In this document: positions 1 to 11,864 of the stretch, one piece after another
How the letters are laid out: the number at the start of each line of letters is the position of its first letter
Numbering within the stretch: position 1 is the first letter of the stretch
DNA from: Glossina fuscipes
Taxonomy: Eukaryota; Arthropoda; Insecta; Diptera; Glossinidae
Direction: 5' to 3'
Assembly (NCBI RefSeq): GCF_014805625.2
Contig: NW_023998436.1
Coordinates: 593,560-657,559, forward strand
Length of the DNA stretch: 64,000 nt
Position numbers and translations under genes: made by a program
Notes under the pieces: model-generated
Told to the model about the DNA's origin: nothing
The model's input: the letters and a program-made list of their open reading frames with translations, nothing else
Database searches by the model: none

Positions 1-1006
1 AATTTTTTTTCTTCAGAAGGATCAATCACTTGAATCAATCAAAAGGGCCAATCACTTGGTATATATGGTAAGTTATTAGTGTTAACTAGTTCGTAAGGTG
101 ATTTGGGACACTGATATTCATGCAAGATGTCAACAAGAGACGGTCAAATCGTTTCAGACTCTTACAGCGATTTAGAAAATATATATAACATTTTCAGACC
201 TCTACTGCCTATTTCTAACCGAGACGACAAATCTAAAGAATATCATATTTCGGTAATGATTGTTACAAGTAAGTAAAGTATATTCGGCGATGATGGAATC
301 TGCACTTAAGATAAACTAAAGAAAAAAAAAAAAAGAAAAAACATGAAAGTTAGGCATAATATTATATAACACTAGGTGGAGAAGGACGCTCTTCTCTTTA
401 CCTTTGTGCTAATAGTAGAAAATTTTTGTATTTGTTGGAAATTATGAGTAATGAAAAGCTAGGCGATTTGATTTTTTTCTTTTTGCTTTTGAAATGAAAT
501 TGTTCTTAGCTTATGCTTTATTGTTGGCGCGTCTTCTTTCGACTCCTATCTATATTCAATCTGCTCGCAAGAACTTCCTGATTTGAAGACAATATCTCAA
601 GTTATGGGGCCCGAAAAAAGCACACCACACAAGCCCACATAAAGGGGTTAACCGACATATCTAAATCGATTCAAGAATTTAGATTGACCCAACGTATATA
701 CATTTTATAGGATTCCTGAAGCTTCCTTGTGAATGTGGACAAGCTCAGCATTCTCTCTTCCCTCGGTACTGAATATAAAAATTCAATCCAAGCCGAATAT
801 GTAGTGTACTCGTAGTTAGTAGAAATAAAATAATAAATTCAATGCACTCTTGATGAAACCTTATAAAATAAATATTATTTCAAAACTGTTGCAGCTTCAT
901 GTCATCTGTCTTTAAAAACAATAATAGCAATTGACTGAAAACATAAAAAGCTTACCGCAACGTTTTTAAAATCCCTTCGACGAACAAGTTCTTTAAATAG
1001 TTTTCC

Positions 1007-1037
<31 letters not shown>

Positions 1038-1619
1038 TAAACAAAAATTAACACGAACATGAGCTTACAAGCATCTTAAATACTTTAACTCAGAAAATGT
1101 GAAAGAAAAGAGAAGAGGAAAAGAAAAAACAGTGGCACACTAAACATTATAAAGGGCTGGTGCTGTCATTAAGATGATCAAGAAACAACAATGTAATGTA
1201 ATTCATTATGTGATTAAGTTAAAAGCAATATAAAAGTGTTTTTAATTTTGGTCTTTCCTCTTTATGTAGAAAACTTCGTCGGTATCTTAAGCTATAAACG
1301 GCTCTGAAACTGAATGAGCAGACACGTGTTTAGACCTACCGCAGAGTGTAAAACGTTTCTTATGTATACAAAGATGCAAAAGAAGCTCTTTCAACTATGT
1401 ACCGTTGGTAAATAATCGCTTTACCTATGATGTCTGTTTTTCTGTCTATCTATTGAAATTACGATTACGGACTTAAAACTTATTCAGGTTGAATTCGAAA
1501 ACCAGCAAAATCGATACATGATTCGGTCGTCAATTAATAAAATATTATTGATCTTCCTATTCTTTTCAACATTTTGCTAACCAGTGGTCTGTTAATAGCT
1601 TTGCCTTTGGTTGTCATAG
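1..1619. other. AT-rich non-coding stretch
   Basis: I see no gene or recognisable transposon here. Stop codons are frequent in all frames. The only distinct element is a run of 29 A residues at 1007-1035. A few words around 1261-1330 (a short 'ctctgaaactgaatgagcagacac' type segment) faintly recall the HP-B repeat but are too decayed to call. Confidence 0.6.
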
Positions 1620-1860
1620 TAGACCTCAGAGATCTCATAAAGCATATATGCTCTTGATTAGCTTTAAATTAGAAATCGATTTAAACATGTCTGTCTATTC
1701 GTCCGTTGTGAACATTCTCCTGCCGGGAAATATTAAACCATCGAATTCAAATTTGGCAGAAACATTGAAAGTTCCTGCACGCTAGCTTGTATTGAAAATG
1801 GGGCAAGTCGATTAGAGAACATAGTCCAGGTACAAGATAACCTGAGATCGTATCTGTGTT
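1620..1860 (-). repeat. HP-B interspersed repeat, decayed copy
   Basis: HP-B is one of two related dispersed repeats defined from copies inside this window. This copy reads in the hairpin-first direction on the top strand. It shows 'TATATGCTCTTGATTAGC', then 'GATTTAAACATGTCTGTC', then 'TTTGGCAGAAACATTGAAAG' and 'GCTTGTATTGAAAATGGG'. The last two blocks are shared with the copy at 47.13-47.40 kb ('TTTGGCAGAAACATTGGAAG'). The hairpin end is lost. It has no coding capacity. Strand '-' follows my convention that the copy at 37.1 kb is '+'. Confidence 0.6.
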
Positions 1861-3115
1861 AAGAATAACAAAAATGTGGTTGTTTGTTCGTCACTTGTAT
1901 AAAGAATTACATTTACAAAATCGTGTATAAAGATTTACATTTATATTCTATGGGAGGGCTTGCAGTGGCTGTACAAAAATGAAGAGAATCGGCCACGCTT
2001 ACGCAGTGTTATAGAATATTGAAATTTCATTCTTTTATCCATCCAGAAAGAAGCTTTAGAGACTATGTAAAGTCTCCGTATAAAATATTAATCGATATTA
2101 ACCTATGAAGTGTAGAAAAGATTCGATCGCAGCCGAATCTAGTGTTCTTTATACCCACTTTAGATGGTGGATATGACAGATTCATTCGAAGCATCAATAA
2201 ATGCATAATTAAAATAACAATGGGAACCAACCTTTTTATGTATATATAACTATATATAGTTTTGGGAAATTTTAAGTATTTAACAAATCCAATCGTTAAG
2301 CGTTTAAATTTTGTGTGCATAATTTTATGGTATTTTTAATATTTACTCAACACATTTACTACTTAGACTGCAGTTTTACTACGAGTGCTAACAATCTAAG
2401 TACATAATTAGCATACGAAGACTGAAGAATTAATGATGCCGATGATATTTGGCATTACATGTACACTAATAACAACTTTTATTTTTCCTAACTTTCTCAG
2501 GAATTTATGATTGGATAGAAGTACCAAAAGATTTATATAATAGAGAGAGGCAAACTAACGGAAGACTCAGGAATGCGATTGCAAGAAAATTTAAGAGATA
2601 AACCTAAGATATTTAATGTGAAACAAGTTCAGATTTTATAGACAGGTAAGCCGCGCAAAATCTGGAAATGTTGTATTTTGTTACCACAGGACCTTTATAT
2701 GAAGAGTAATGCGAAAAACAGTTGTACATGGCCCAAACTTACCACAGTGAATGACAAATTATTATCTTACACCAATTGTCGTCAAGAAATACTAAAAAGT
2801 AGATCTTTCTGCCGTATAAGGACTTCATTTTTATGACATCATTTGTATGCGAATGGATTTAAAAAATAATTCAATCACATTCAAATTTTCTAACATCGCT
2901 TAATATGAAGAAATAAAAATTTTCAGAGATGTTTTTTCGAAGAATGTTCAATATAGAACATGTTGTTTACAATGTATTTCTTCAAGATGGGACTTTGCAT
3001 AGCCACGGATCATAAACACGTTCCGATTCATTTAATACAAGGTTTCTGACTAGGCTAAAAGATACCACTCTCAAGTAGATGGTATATTCGATTTGAAATT
3101 TAAAACCTGTTACTT
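1861..3115. other. AT-rich non-coding stretch
   Basis: No gene, RNA or transposon is recognised. The minus-strand open frame at 2063-2320 is a chance frame in AT-rich DNA with no recognisable motif. Confidence 0.55.
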
Positions 3116-3119
3116 GAAC

Positions 3120-3283
3120 ACAAGAATACATGGGTAGATATTAGATGGACTGACAGACAGACAAATTTTAATCGATTCGAAAAATGATTCTGAATCGTTG
3201 GCTTTAATTAACGTTGGTTCTATTGCAAGTCCTTCTGGATGTTACATACATACACGCATACGTACAAATTGAATGTACTCCGT
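3120..3283 (-). repeat. HP-A interspersed repeat
   Basis: Truncated copy of the HP-A repeat. On the top strand it reads 'CTGACAGACAGACAAATTTT', then 'AATCGATTCGAAAAATGATT', then 'AAGTCCTTCTGGATGTTACA' and 'TACATACACGCATACG'. These are the reverse complements of the HP-A core, the middle block and the conserved 5' block. The distal half beyond the CTGTCCGTC core is missing or unrecognisable. A second, weaker copy abuts it directly. Confidence 0.7.
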
Positions 3284-3284
3284 T

Positions 3285-3462
3285 CAAAAACTGACTGACT
3301 TAAAAATGGTAGTAAATCCAAACGTTTTTCGTTCATGGACAGAGGGACACACGTGTTTAAATCGATTCAGAACCCAAGGAATTGCAAGCCCATTCGGTTG
3401 TTTGGTACTTTCGTACAAATCTAATCTGATTATATTGGATATAAATATACCATGCTTCGAAA
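3285..3462 (-). repeat. HP-A-like repeat, decayed, abutting the previous copy
   Basis: 'GACAGAGGGACACACGTG' followed by 'TTTAAATCGATTCAGAACCC' and 'TTGCAAGCCCATTCGG' follows the same block order as the preceding copy, at lower similarity. The two copies lie head to tail with almost no spacer. The overlapping open frames on both strands here (71 codons each) are products of the repeat, not genes. Confidence 0.45.
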
Positions 3463-3499
3463 CAATTATATGTCTATTGTTTATATGACACTTATCCAT

Positions 3500-3607
3500 T
3501 GAGAAAGAGCGAGTACGAAAGAGTGGTACGGGGAGAGGGAGAGATAGAGTGAAAGAGAGCGGTGAAAGAGAGGGGGAGAAAGAGAGAGGAGCGATAGAAG
3601 AGAAAGA

Positions 3608-3648
<41 letters not shown>

Positions 3649-3822
3649 AGAGACGGAGAGCTAGAGAGAGAGGTGGCGAGGGGATGAGTGAGAAAGAGAG
3701 GGAAGTGATAGAAGAGAGAGAGATGGAGAGCGAGAGAGCAAGAGAGAGAGTGAGAGCACGAGAGATAGCGAAAGAGAGAGAGAGGAGGAGAGAGAGAGAG
3801 GGAGAAAGAAAGAGAACCGAAA
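3500..3822 (+). repeat. GA-rich purine tract (GAGA microsatellite)
   Basis: About 320 bp in which the top strand is nearly all G and A, mostly GAGAGA with interruptions such as GAGATGGAGAG and GTGAGAGC. A perfect AG run spans about 3613-3640. The 95-codon Glu/Arg/Lys frame starting at 3549 is simply the translation of this tract. GAGAG is the known recognition word of the fly GAGA factor, and long purine tracts can form triplex DNA; whether either happens here is inference. Confidence 0.9.
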
Positions 3823-4465
3823 GAATGACGACGTAACTACTGCAGTTTAATCAAGATTTCTCTTGTTTCGCCACAAGTTTGTGGCCGGTGAAAATTCAAA
3901 TCAAAGCTCAAAGAACTTTCCTCTGACATATATTCATTTTCTGTTATTCCCCATATTCGGAAGCTTATCAAAACTTCAAATGTTTTTAAAATTAGATGTT
4001 TTCACTGATTACCGTTTTTGAGTGTATATTATTTGCATACCTGTGCGTCCGTGTGCACACGATAATTAGATGTTCACGTTAATTCGTTACTTTGTTTCGG
4101 AAATCATTGCAATGTTCATGCATGTCTAACATATGTTAATGTATGCAATAAATTGGATACACATACTATCCGCACATGAAGCAATAAATAGAAACGAGAA
4201 GAAGTGGTAGAAAGGCGATAAACTTATTAAGAATTCTGAAAGATATTTTTAACTTCACCTGAAATATTATATGCCAAGCCTTTGGTACTTAACTAATAAT
4301 ACGAAATGACTAAAAAATAAAAAAAAGTGAAAGTGTTTGGCAGTAAAAATGCCACGAACTCGTACAAAAACAAATTACGGTAAATATTTACAGAAAATTA
4401 CCATTCCGTGGAAGAGTTTAGTGCAACACTCTTATCATATAAATTCATAACATGCTTTCTCTCCA
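3823..4465. other. AT-rich non-coding stretch
   Basis: I see no gene, RNA or mobile element in this interval. Confidence 0.55.
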
Positions 4466-4469
4466 TCCT

Positions 4470-4745
4470 ACATCACCAGCGGTACAAACGTATATTAAGT
4501 TTATGTGGATGTATGTAACACTCAGAAGAACTCTAGATAAGCCCAACCCTTTATTGTACCGATAAAATGAATATGACTCTGTCCGCTTGTCTGTCTTGTT
4601 CTCTTGTCTTTATATCCATCCACATTTTAATGAAATTTGGTTTTTGCTCAAGGGCTACCGCTATTGAAAGTATTTCGGATCGAACACTTTTTGACCATTT
4701 CCTACATAAAGCCTCATGGGCCTTTGGGCTTTTATGACCAATCGC
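4470..4745 (+). repeat. HP-A interspersed repeat
   Basis: Shows 'TATTAAGTTTATGTGGATGT' and 'ATGTAACACTCAGAAGAACT', the 5' block; 'CCTTTATTGTACCGATAAAA', the middle block; 'CTTGTCTGTCTTGTTCTCTT', the core; and 'GCTATTGAAAGTATTTCGG' plus 'ACATAAAGCCTCATG', the distal half. The terminal hairpin is only weakly visible at 4478-4492 ('atcaccagcggtac'). This is a fairly complete but diverged copy. Confidence 0.75.
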
Positions 4746-4933
4746 TCAGTCTGCTATAAGTGCGACACGGCAGTCGCCAGAAGGAAATGAGGGAAAGAGA
4801 GACGGAAGTAATTTTTGCTTTTTGTTTACGACCAATCACTCAGCCGTTTGTCCACTTTTCACCTACAACGATCACACTAAGAAGGAAGTGAGGAAAAAGA
4901 AAGGAAAAGAAAGGAAAAAGTAAAACGGAAAGG

Positions 4934-5062
4934 GTCGCCGCAACCTAGTGGGTGTGTGCCTAATCGATAATTGTTATGCCTTTAAGGATTGACCAAATAC
5001 ACAATAGGTGCGACCAAAGTAAACTCTCGGGCACTGAGAATCTACGAACACAGATTTTGTAG
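4934..5062 (-). repeat. SINE-like repeat, copy 1
   Basis: Matches the copy at 24.93-25.06 kb over about 130 bp: 'CTAGTGGGTGTGTGCC', 'GATAATTGTTATGCCTTTA', 'AATAGGTGCGACCAAAGTAA' and 'GGCACTGAGAATC'. The copy at 49.2 kb shows that the minus strand of this family carries tRNA-like internal promoter boxes. In this copy the B-box ('GATTCTCAGTG' side) is degraded. A partial duplicate of the same segment follows at about 5095-5165 ('GAGCACTCACTGTAGCTACG'). Confidence 0.55.
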
Positions 5063-5165
5063 TCGCCGTTCGTACTTACTCGGCTACTCATGCGGACAGT
5101 ATTATAACTTTACCGACCGAGCACTCACTGTAGCTACGATCGTATACCAAATGTAATTAAAGTAA

Positions 5166-7844
5166 GGTTTACTAAAGATTGAACCCGGCTATGCTGACTT
5201 AGTATTCTCACTTTTTCACCACTTGATTACGAGGTCGACTAATGAAAATCTTTTGCACATTATGGTATTTAGACGGACTAGAGCAATGAGAAATTTCTTC
5301 TTCGAATAATCAGACAAGACAGGTAGTCAGTCAACCAGATGAAACGGGTTGCATTGTTCACGCTAACCAAAAATTTAATATTCTTTATGGCGTCGCTGAT
5401 TGCTCTTTCATTGTCTGAAAAACAACGGCGACGAATCGTCACTTCACGGTAGTGGAAGGCCTTCTTAGAACAAGAATAGATGCCTCCAATAAACCACGGT
5501 CAGTTTGGCGAAAAAGCTTGAAGAAAGTAAAGAATGTGAAAATTCAAATCGTCCGCTTGATTCCTTTTTCTTTTTAATAACTTTCTTCATAAATTGAGCA
5601 CAATCGGAGGAATATCATCATGACCGCGGTAGATGGTGATATTCAGGAAAACTCATGTTAAGAAAAGTGCAAAGAAAGGGAATTATTCAGGCTCTTCTGC
5701 AAAGATCTTCTATGAAAGACGCTGCAAAGCGAGATGTTTAACTATAACGGCTATCACTATGAGATTTATTTTTCGGAGCGAAAGCAAAAACTAAGCTTTG
5801 TATTCAAAAGGACGTTAAATACTTCTGAAGTAAGGGCAAGTAAGCATTTTTTTTTTTTGCGGAAAATCTTCTCAATAAAACTATTGGTTAGTTGTGATAT
5901 AGTCGACAATAGCCAAAAGAAGGGAGCGTCAAATAGAAGCGAACAGGCTTATCGATTGTAAATTGAAATCAAAGTTAAAGTTAGTCAAGGCATTTAGACG
6001 CGATACGATACAAAAACTATTAACATTTTGAAAAATGTTAAACGTCATAAAAGATTTCTTCAGAAAAAACCTTTCATTGAAATTTTTCTCCAAGAAAAAA
6101 ATTTTTTTTTTTTTTTTAAATTAATTAATTTTCAATATTAATTAAATAATTGCATATATACGCTTACGTGCATTTCTGTTAATAAATCAAAATCATGTGT
6201 TTAGTGTTTCTCCTCTAATCTGATATTAGCTGGTATATAACATTATATATGTACGCTTTCGAGTGTGCGCATAATCTTAGATATAATGACAACTCTTCAT
6301 ATATGTATTTAATGTGTCTGTATATATGCGTATGTGTATACGTGTAGTTGACAAACAAACGCACATAAATTTCTAAATATTTGCTCAATAAATAAACGTT
6401 TGCTTGTTACCACTGCTCACTGTGCATGCATATGCTTGTATGTGCAGGGGGAAACACCCTCACGCTTTATCGTTACATAGGCTTGAAAAATGCTTGAAAT
6501 TGTAATTCGCTAACTGACTGATTGGATTGTTTGCCTTAGTTTCATTCATAGATAAAACGTACTTGTTTATTATTACATACATACACATGCATAGATAGGC
6601 ATATATATGAATGTATTTATATACACATGCATAGTCCTCCGCTTAATGGTAAAGATTTATTTTGAACAACTATTGACTTAAAATAGTTGTTGTCTCTAGC
6701 ACACAATCTTGCGTTAATGATGAGACAATATTTACCTCGTAATTTGTAATTATTTTGTTAGATACGGACTCGTGTCAATTGCTGTTTAGTCTCTTTCAGT
6801 GTGTAAATAATGTAAAAAATTTATGAGGTCAATTTCTAAATGCAAAAAGGCACCGTTAATGAGAGGCATATAAACTTCAAAAAAATCTAAAGGTATTCTT
6901 GTCATATTGTATCGTGCATGTATGAAGGATGTTCGGAGAAGATGTTGTTACCATTTCCTTTTTTCCGAGAAAGACGCAGACCATCCCAAAGTTTTCTTAA
7001 CTTATGTGAGATTGAAATATTAGTCAATATGTTGAAAGCTTTCATTTTCGTTGACCGCAATGTTGATCATTTTCGCGTAAAGCTTTGTATTATTCAAAGC
7101 TCGGCTTTATAAAAAGCTTTTAAATTTTTCAAAGCTTGCAAAGTAAACACAATCCTATGAATAGTATTAGAACTTTGAATACGTTCTGGCTTTCTGTTTT
7201 CCTTGAGAAAACGCAACGAGTGCTGTAGACAGGAAAAATCAGATTGTGCTTTCTCCATTTGAACGCACAGGATGTTATCTCACCATATGATTACTTTTTA
7301 CGTCTTTGAATTATGGCAGAACTATGACAAACAGCGAAAAGCATTACTTTTCCTGCTTTATTCGAAAGGTAATCCTGCGAGACTCAATGCAAAGATAACG
7401 GTAATGCGGACTTGATAAACCGTACGAGATTTGTGGGAGAGTTGTCAGCTGACTGTAACGTGTTATGAACAGTTTTAACTAAAGGAAACCATTACTGGGA
7501 ACTTTACTAGCAGCGATTGAATCAATTGAAAGATGGAAAACACGGACCCTATGTCAAATTTCATAATATCGTGATTACGCAGCATGATTGCTTATGACTT
7601 AGCTCAGAGAAATGTACTAAAATGAACTGCCCGTTTCACAGTATTCGGCACACATTATACCATTTCTTTAACACTACTTTTGATTGATGACTTGCTGTCA
7701 GTTCGAGCAAATCTTCAAATCTTATGGCCACATTAATCTTTCCGCTTTCTGCCTGAGAGATGATCGAGCTAGAGCAAGCGACGCACAATAGTTTGGACAA
7801 AGTATTTTGCACCATTTTTTGCAGCGTACATCACTTCTCCTACA
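5166..7844. other. Long AT-rich non-coding stretch
   Basis: No recognisable gene or transposon. Small features only: T/A runs near 5848 and 6104, a cluster of TTAATTAATT words at 6117-6148, and several AAGCTTT palindromes at 7078-7140. The open frames at 5734, 6918 and 7760 have no motif and are treated as chance. Confidence 0.5.
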
Positions 7845-8290
7845 AGGATATATTAAGTACATACAGAGGTATACATCACCCGAAATGGCTTGAGAAAGAT
7901 TCAGTTTTTATTATAACGATCGGTTTTGAATCACTCTCTGTATCGACCAAGGCTTATCTGTCAGTTTATCTGATTTGGACTTGAGATAGAAGCACGTTTT
8001 TCTTACACCGCTCCATTTAAAATCACTTTCTAAAACATTTTTTGAATCAAGTCCAGCTTGTCGGTCCGTCTGTCCGCCTTGTTCGCTAGTGTCAACTCCC
8101 AGGGTGGAATTTGTAAAATCGTGTTGATGAAATTTACTAAATCACCAAAGGCGAACGATATTGAATATGGTTCGAACCAGACGTCTCTTTCGGCACCTTC
8201 TTATATTATACCTTATTATGAAAATTCTTTCCATGACTAAGTGCTTTAAGCGAAATGGCCTTTAACATTCGGCGGTATATTGTAGTGTTC
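7845..8290 (+). repeat. HP-A repeat with a duplicated core region
   Basis: First block: 'ATATTAAGTACATACAGAGG', 'TTTTTATTATAACGATCGG' and 'GGCTTATCTGTCAGTTTATC'. A second partial start follows at about 7985 and ends in 'CAGCTTGTCGGTCCGTCTGT'. The distal half is 'GTGTTGATGAAATTTACTAA', 'AGGCGAACGATATTGAATAT' and 'GGTTCGAACCAGACG'. The copy therefore contains two middle-plus-core segments before one distal half, as also seen at 10.2, 11.9 and 33.2 kb. Confidence 0.65.
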
Positions 8291-9570
8291 TCGTTTGTTT
8301 GTTATTAAAAATATAAAATTTTACTGAAAGAATAAGTGCAAAATTATTCACACTCGCAAAATAAACAATCATTCATGAATAAACAAACATTTAACGCCCA
8401 TAAATAACAACAGCGTGGGCAGAATGGAAATGCTGATGCTCAAAAGTCGCTATTATAATATTAGGAATCTTTTAATGCCACTCAAAATGTCTTGACTAAT
8501 ATTTTGCAATGCTTTGCCAATTGATCACTGTACAGGCATTTTCAAAAATATGGACGAACAAAGTCCTATGCTATCGTAAAATGGCTCCATTTGAATTTTG
8601 TCCTATTTCCACAGCAAAAGTTAACTTTTGCAAGTAGAAGTTTTGGAAAGAAACCTCACTGAAAGGCCAAAAGGACTTATCACATTAATCAGCCTACGAA
8701 ACGCACTGCGACGGCTGGCTGCTTCTAAAGCTCTGCCCATGACTTAATGCTAAGAACAAGACTTACTTACAAGTAAAAAAAAAATTTTCAATTTTTCCTT
8801 AAATATTCCGAAAACTTTTTACACAGACTGTCCCATGCAAAACAAAAAAAAAAAAAAAAAAATACTTTTTCTACGACTTCGCTCGACTTCGTTTAATTAT
8901 CTTATGTTATTTGTGTTTATTAAAAGCAATCCCTGCTGAAACGTACTCCCACTATTTCAGTCACTTTAACTAGGTTAGAATAGATTTAAAAGAGATATAT
9001 ATTGCAGATGGATATATACATACGAAGGCAGTAACTAAATAATTGTCATCATTGTCGTCATCATTATTATCTTCGTCCAACGCACGTTCACCTGGTTCCT
9101 AATCAAATACTAGATACTTGTACTTTAGTTTGCTTTTATAAACGTTTGCGTCTATTCTGCTGACGATGTTTTTTTCTCTCGTTTTTTTTTTTTTTTTGCT
9201 TCTTACGCTTTTTTACCTTCCTCTCGCTATTCTATGGAATTATTTGCAGACGGTAATTGAGCACTTTGTTCCTTTGAATACCGCCCACACATATTCTGCA
9301 GTTGTATGCATGCACTAATAAAAAGTAGCCGTTGTAACGAGCGGCAATCTTTTGTTTGAGGTAAATAAAGTGGTAAAATTTGTGACGTCTAGCACGTACT
9401 CAGTAATTCGGTACGGTAAATACGTGTGAATGTCAATATGGCTTCATTAACAAGATCGTTAATTGTTGTTAGCTTTTTCATTGGCCTTTGATGTGAACGG
9501 AATGAAAATTGTGGCTGTGGCTTAATAGAAAAAAAAATAAAAGAATTTTTTTTCCTTGATTATACTTGAA
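8291..9570. other. AT-rich non-coding stretch
   Basis: No gene seen. There are A runs near 8849-8863 and T runs near 9184-9199. Nothing else is recognised. Confidence 0.55.
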
Positions 9571-9577
9571 CATCATT

Positions 9578-9609
<32 letters not shown>
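9571..9609. repeat. (ATC)n trinucleotide microsatellite
   Basis: 'CATCATTATC' followed by an unbroken ATC run. It yields poly-His on the plus strand and poly-Met on the minus strand, which explains the two open frames of about 80 codons that overlap it. Confidence 0.95.
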
Positions 9610-9864
9610 GGACTTTTTTACAAACGGTCTTCGCGTTCTGGCTTGAACTGTCCAGCTAGTGGCCTTAGTTTCAATCCCTTTCAAAAATACCTTTCTATAA
9701 TTAACAATCATTTTCATCGCCATTGGAGAAGTCTAACGAGAAAATTGAACAATGCGAAGAAATGTGGGGAATGCTCTAATCAAAGAAAACCCTAAGCTGT
9801 TGCAAAAAATGTTATATGTATTTCTAAGAAGTACGTATTTCTCAAGTACTCCAAGTGGGGCTTT

Positions 9865-10195
9865 TATATTCTACTTCGCTTGTGGTGCAGAGTACCTTAA
9901 GCTTATGCGGATGTGTGCAAGTGGTTACCATAAACCTCGCTTTTTTTGTCTCTCTCGATTAAAAATTACTTTACGTATCGATCTAAGCTCATCTGTCCAT
10001 CTGTCTGTCTTGCATTCTTGTGCTTTTTATCAGGTCACAATTTTCAAGATCTTTTACACCTAAGGACGAACGGCACTCAAAACAGATTCGGATCAGGCCG
10101 CTCTACTTATAAAGCCTTATTTTGAAACTTTGTTATATGAATAACTGTAGAGTGGAGTAGATTATTTAACGATGGGCCATGACCGAATATAGTAT
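9865..10195 (+). repeat. HP-A interspersed repeat, first of a head-to-tail pair
   Basis: Begins with a recognisable terminal hairpin, 'TTCTACTTCGCTTGTGGTGC' then 'AGAGTACC', followed by 'TTAAGCTTATGCGGATGTGT'. The core is 'CATCTGTCCATCTGTCTGTC'. The distal half is 'AAGGACGAACGGCACTC', 'ATTCGGATCAGGCCGCTC', 'ATAAAGCCTTATTTTGAAAC' and a tail 'ATTATTTAACGATGGGCCAT'. This is one of the more complete copies. The 103-codon frame over it is an artefact of the repeat. Confidence 0.75.
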
Positions 10196-10204
10196 CTTTG
10201 CGAG

Positions 10205-10710
10205 TTACAACCTAGACCACTTGTAGTACCGGGTATATTAAGTTTGGGTGGACGCAAAGCTTAAGATAGACTCGCTTTTTGTTATATCTATCGGATCAGA
10301 ATTATTTCCAAGTTGATTCAGAATCATTTCCTCAATCGATCCGGGCTTGTCTGTCCGTCTTGTGTTTTTGTTCTAAACATAAAGTTTACAATTTTTGAAA
10401 ATGGAATTCGATATACCGGCCTTTTATTATACCGATAATATAAATGGGAATCCGTCTCTAAGCTTGTCTGTCTATCTTCTTTTTTTTTCTATGTTCAACT
10501 TATGGGTCGGAGTTTTTGAGATATTTTAATGAAGTCCGTTACACCGCAATGCCTTGGCCCAAGGACGAATCTTATTGGAAATGGTTTGGAACGAACCACT
10601 TTATCGACCTTTTCCCATATAAAATTTTATTTTAAGAAATCGTTATAATCGAATAACTGTAGAACGTTGCAGGTTACGTAATGATGCGCCTTACTAAATA
10701 ACATGTTTAC
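10205..10710 (+). repeat. HP-A interspersed repeat, second of a head-to-tail pair, core duplicated
   Basis: Starts with half a hairpin, 'ACCACTTGTAGTACCGGGTA', then 'TATTAAGTTTGGGTGGACGC'. Two core segments follow: 'GGGCTTGTCTGTCCGTCTTG' near 10348 and 'AAGCTTGTCTGTCTATCTTC' near 10461. Each is preceded by its own 'TTATTATACCGAT'-like block. The distal half is clear: 'TTGGCCCAAGGACGAATCTT', 'GAACCACTTTATCGACC' and 'CGAATAACTGTAGAACG'. It lies directly downstream of another copy in the same orientation. Confidence 0.75.
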
Positions 10711-11859
10711 GGCGATTACTAGCAGATCTAAACATCATCCCATCCAATTAAGCACCATCAACTTTCCTCGTCCTGTAATCATCAACCCGCAACTTGGACA
10801 TAAATTTGTCCTCCGTTTTTAACATTTACTGGAAAACTTCCGCAAGTAAGTTAAGCGCAGTTGTTTGGAAAAATCGTTGTTTAGTTGAAGCTTTTTCAAT
10901 TGACGGCACTGACTAAACGCTTGTCGTTCAACCTACATATGAACTTTGTGGGACGTATTTAAAGCATTACACAGGTATTAGCAGCAAAGCTTATATATTA
11001 CCTGTGGTGAGAGTGAAAAACTCTCAACGCATTGTGTATGTAAAGCGTACGCAATTTTTTCTTTGAAACAAAATTAATCTGTTTTAGAGAAAAACTGCAC
11101 GCATATGCTTAACAAAACTTTCTACAAAATATTACAAAAAGAAATTAAAAATTTACTTTCATCGTGCAGTGTGTTCAACTGTAATTCCTTCATAATTTGT
11201 CTTCGCAACGGGCATTAATTGCTTTAATTCACAAACATACGGTAACGGGGGAAAATTGTCTCCCATCCACCAAATCTCCTATGGTTTTCTGTGCTACACC
11301 AAAGTATTTAACATTTTTTTTTTTTTTTTTTTTTTTTATTTGTCTTTTGTTCAATTTTTGCTTTTCTTATACGCTGTGTTAATTGTTATTGTAGCTGTTG
11401 TTGCAGGTGTTGTTGTAAGCGTCTTTTTTTTTGCGTTATTATAATCACTCTCGTTAACACTGTCAGTTGATTACAGATAAGTTGCTAATGAAGTACTCGC
11501 AAAAATAGACCCACCGCTTGTTTACGGCGAGGTTTACCTCCTACATGAAATAAATCAATTTTGTTAATTTTCAACTTATTAGCCAAGACCTAATGATGAG
11601 CGAGCGTACGTGGTGAGGAGGTTTATGCTAAACGAGTATCACAATATGGTTTGCAAAAGTTAATTTATAATGGATACGAGGTTCGATACATGCTGTCGGT
11701 GTCGGGTATTTTTTTTTTTTTTCCCTTGAAATATTAACTGCTAACAACTATCACATACGATGTTCCTAGCAGTTGGCGTCTGTCCGTGAAAGTGTTTAAT
11801 GCAAACAAGGGAGATTTTAATTTAAACAAGTGAAAACACATTCACTTTTAAATACCCTA
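10711..11859. other. AT-rich non-coding stretch
   Basis: No gene. Contains a 24-T run at 11314-11337 and a shorter T run near 11710. The overlapping hydrophobic frames of about 60 codons at 11197-11444 are produced by the T run. Confidence 0.55.
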
Positions 11860-11864
11860 TAATG

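Noticed and set aside
3549..3836. 95-codon Glu/Arg-rich open frame
   Set aside because: It is the direct translation of the GA microsatellite; composition is fully explained by the dinucleotide run.
6117..6148. TTAATTAATT cluster as a homeodomain enhancer
   Set aside because: Such words are expected by composition in this AT-rich stretch, and no other regulatory feature supports it.
9478..9795. Overlapping frames with poly-Met and poly-His
   Set aside because: Produced by the (ATC)n microsatellite read on either strand.
9752..10063. 103-codon plus-strand frame
   Set aside because: It runs through an HP-A repeat copy, and equivalent frames in other copies are broken. No domain.
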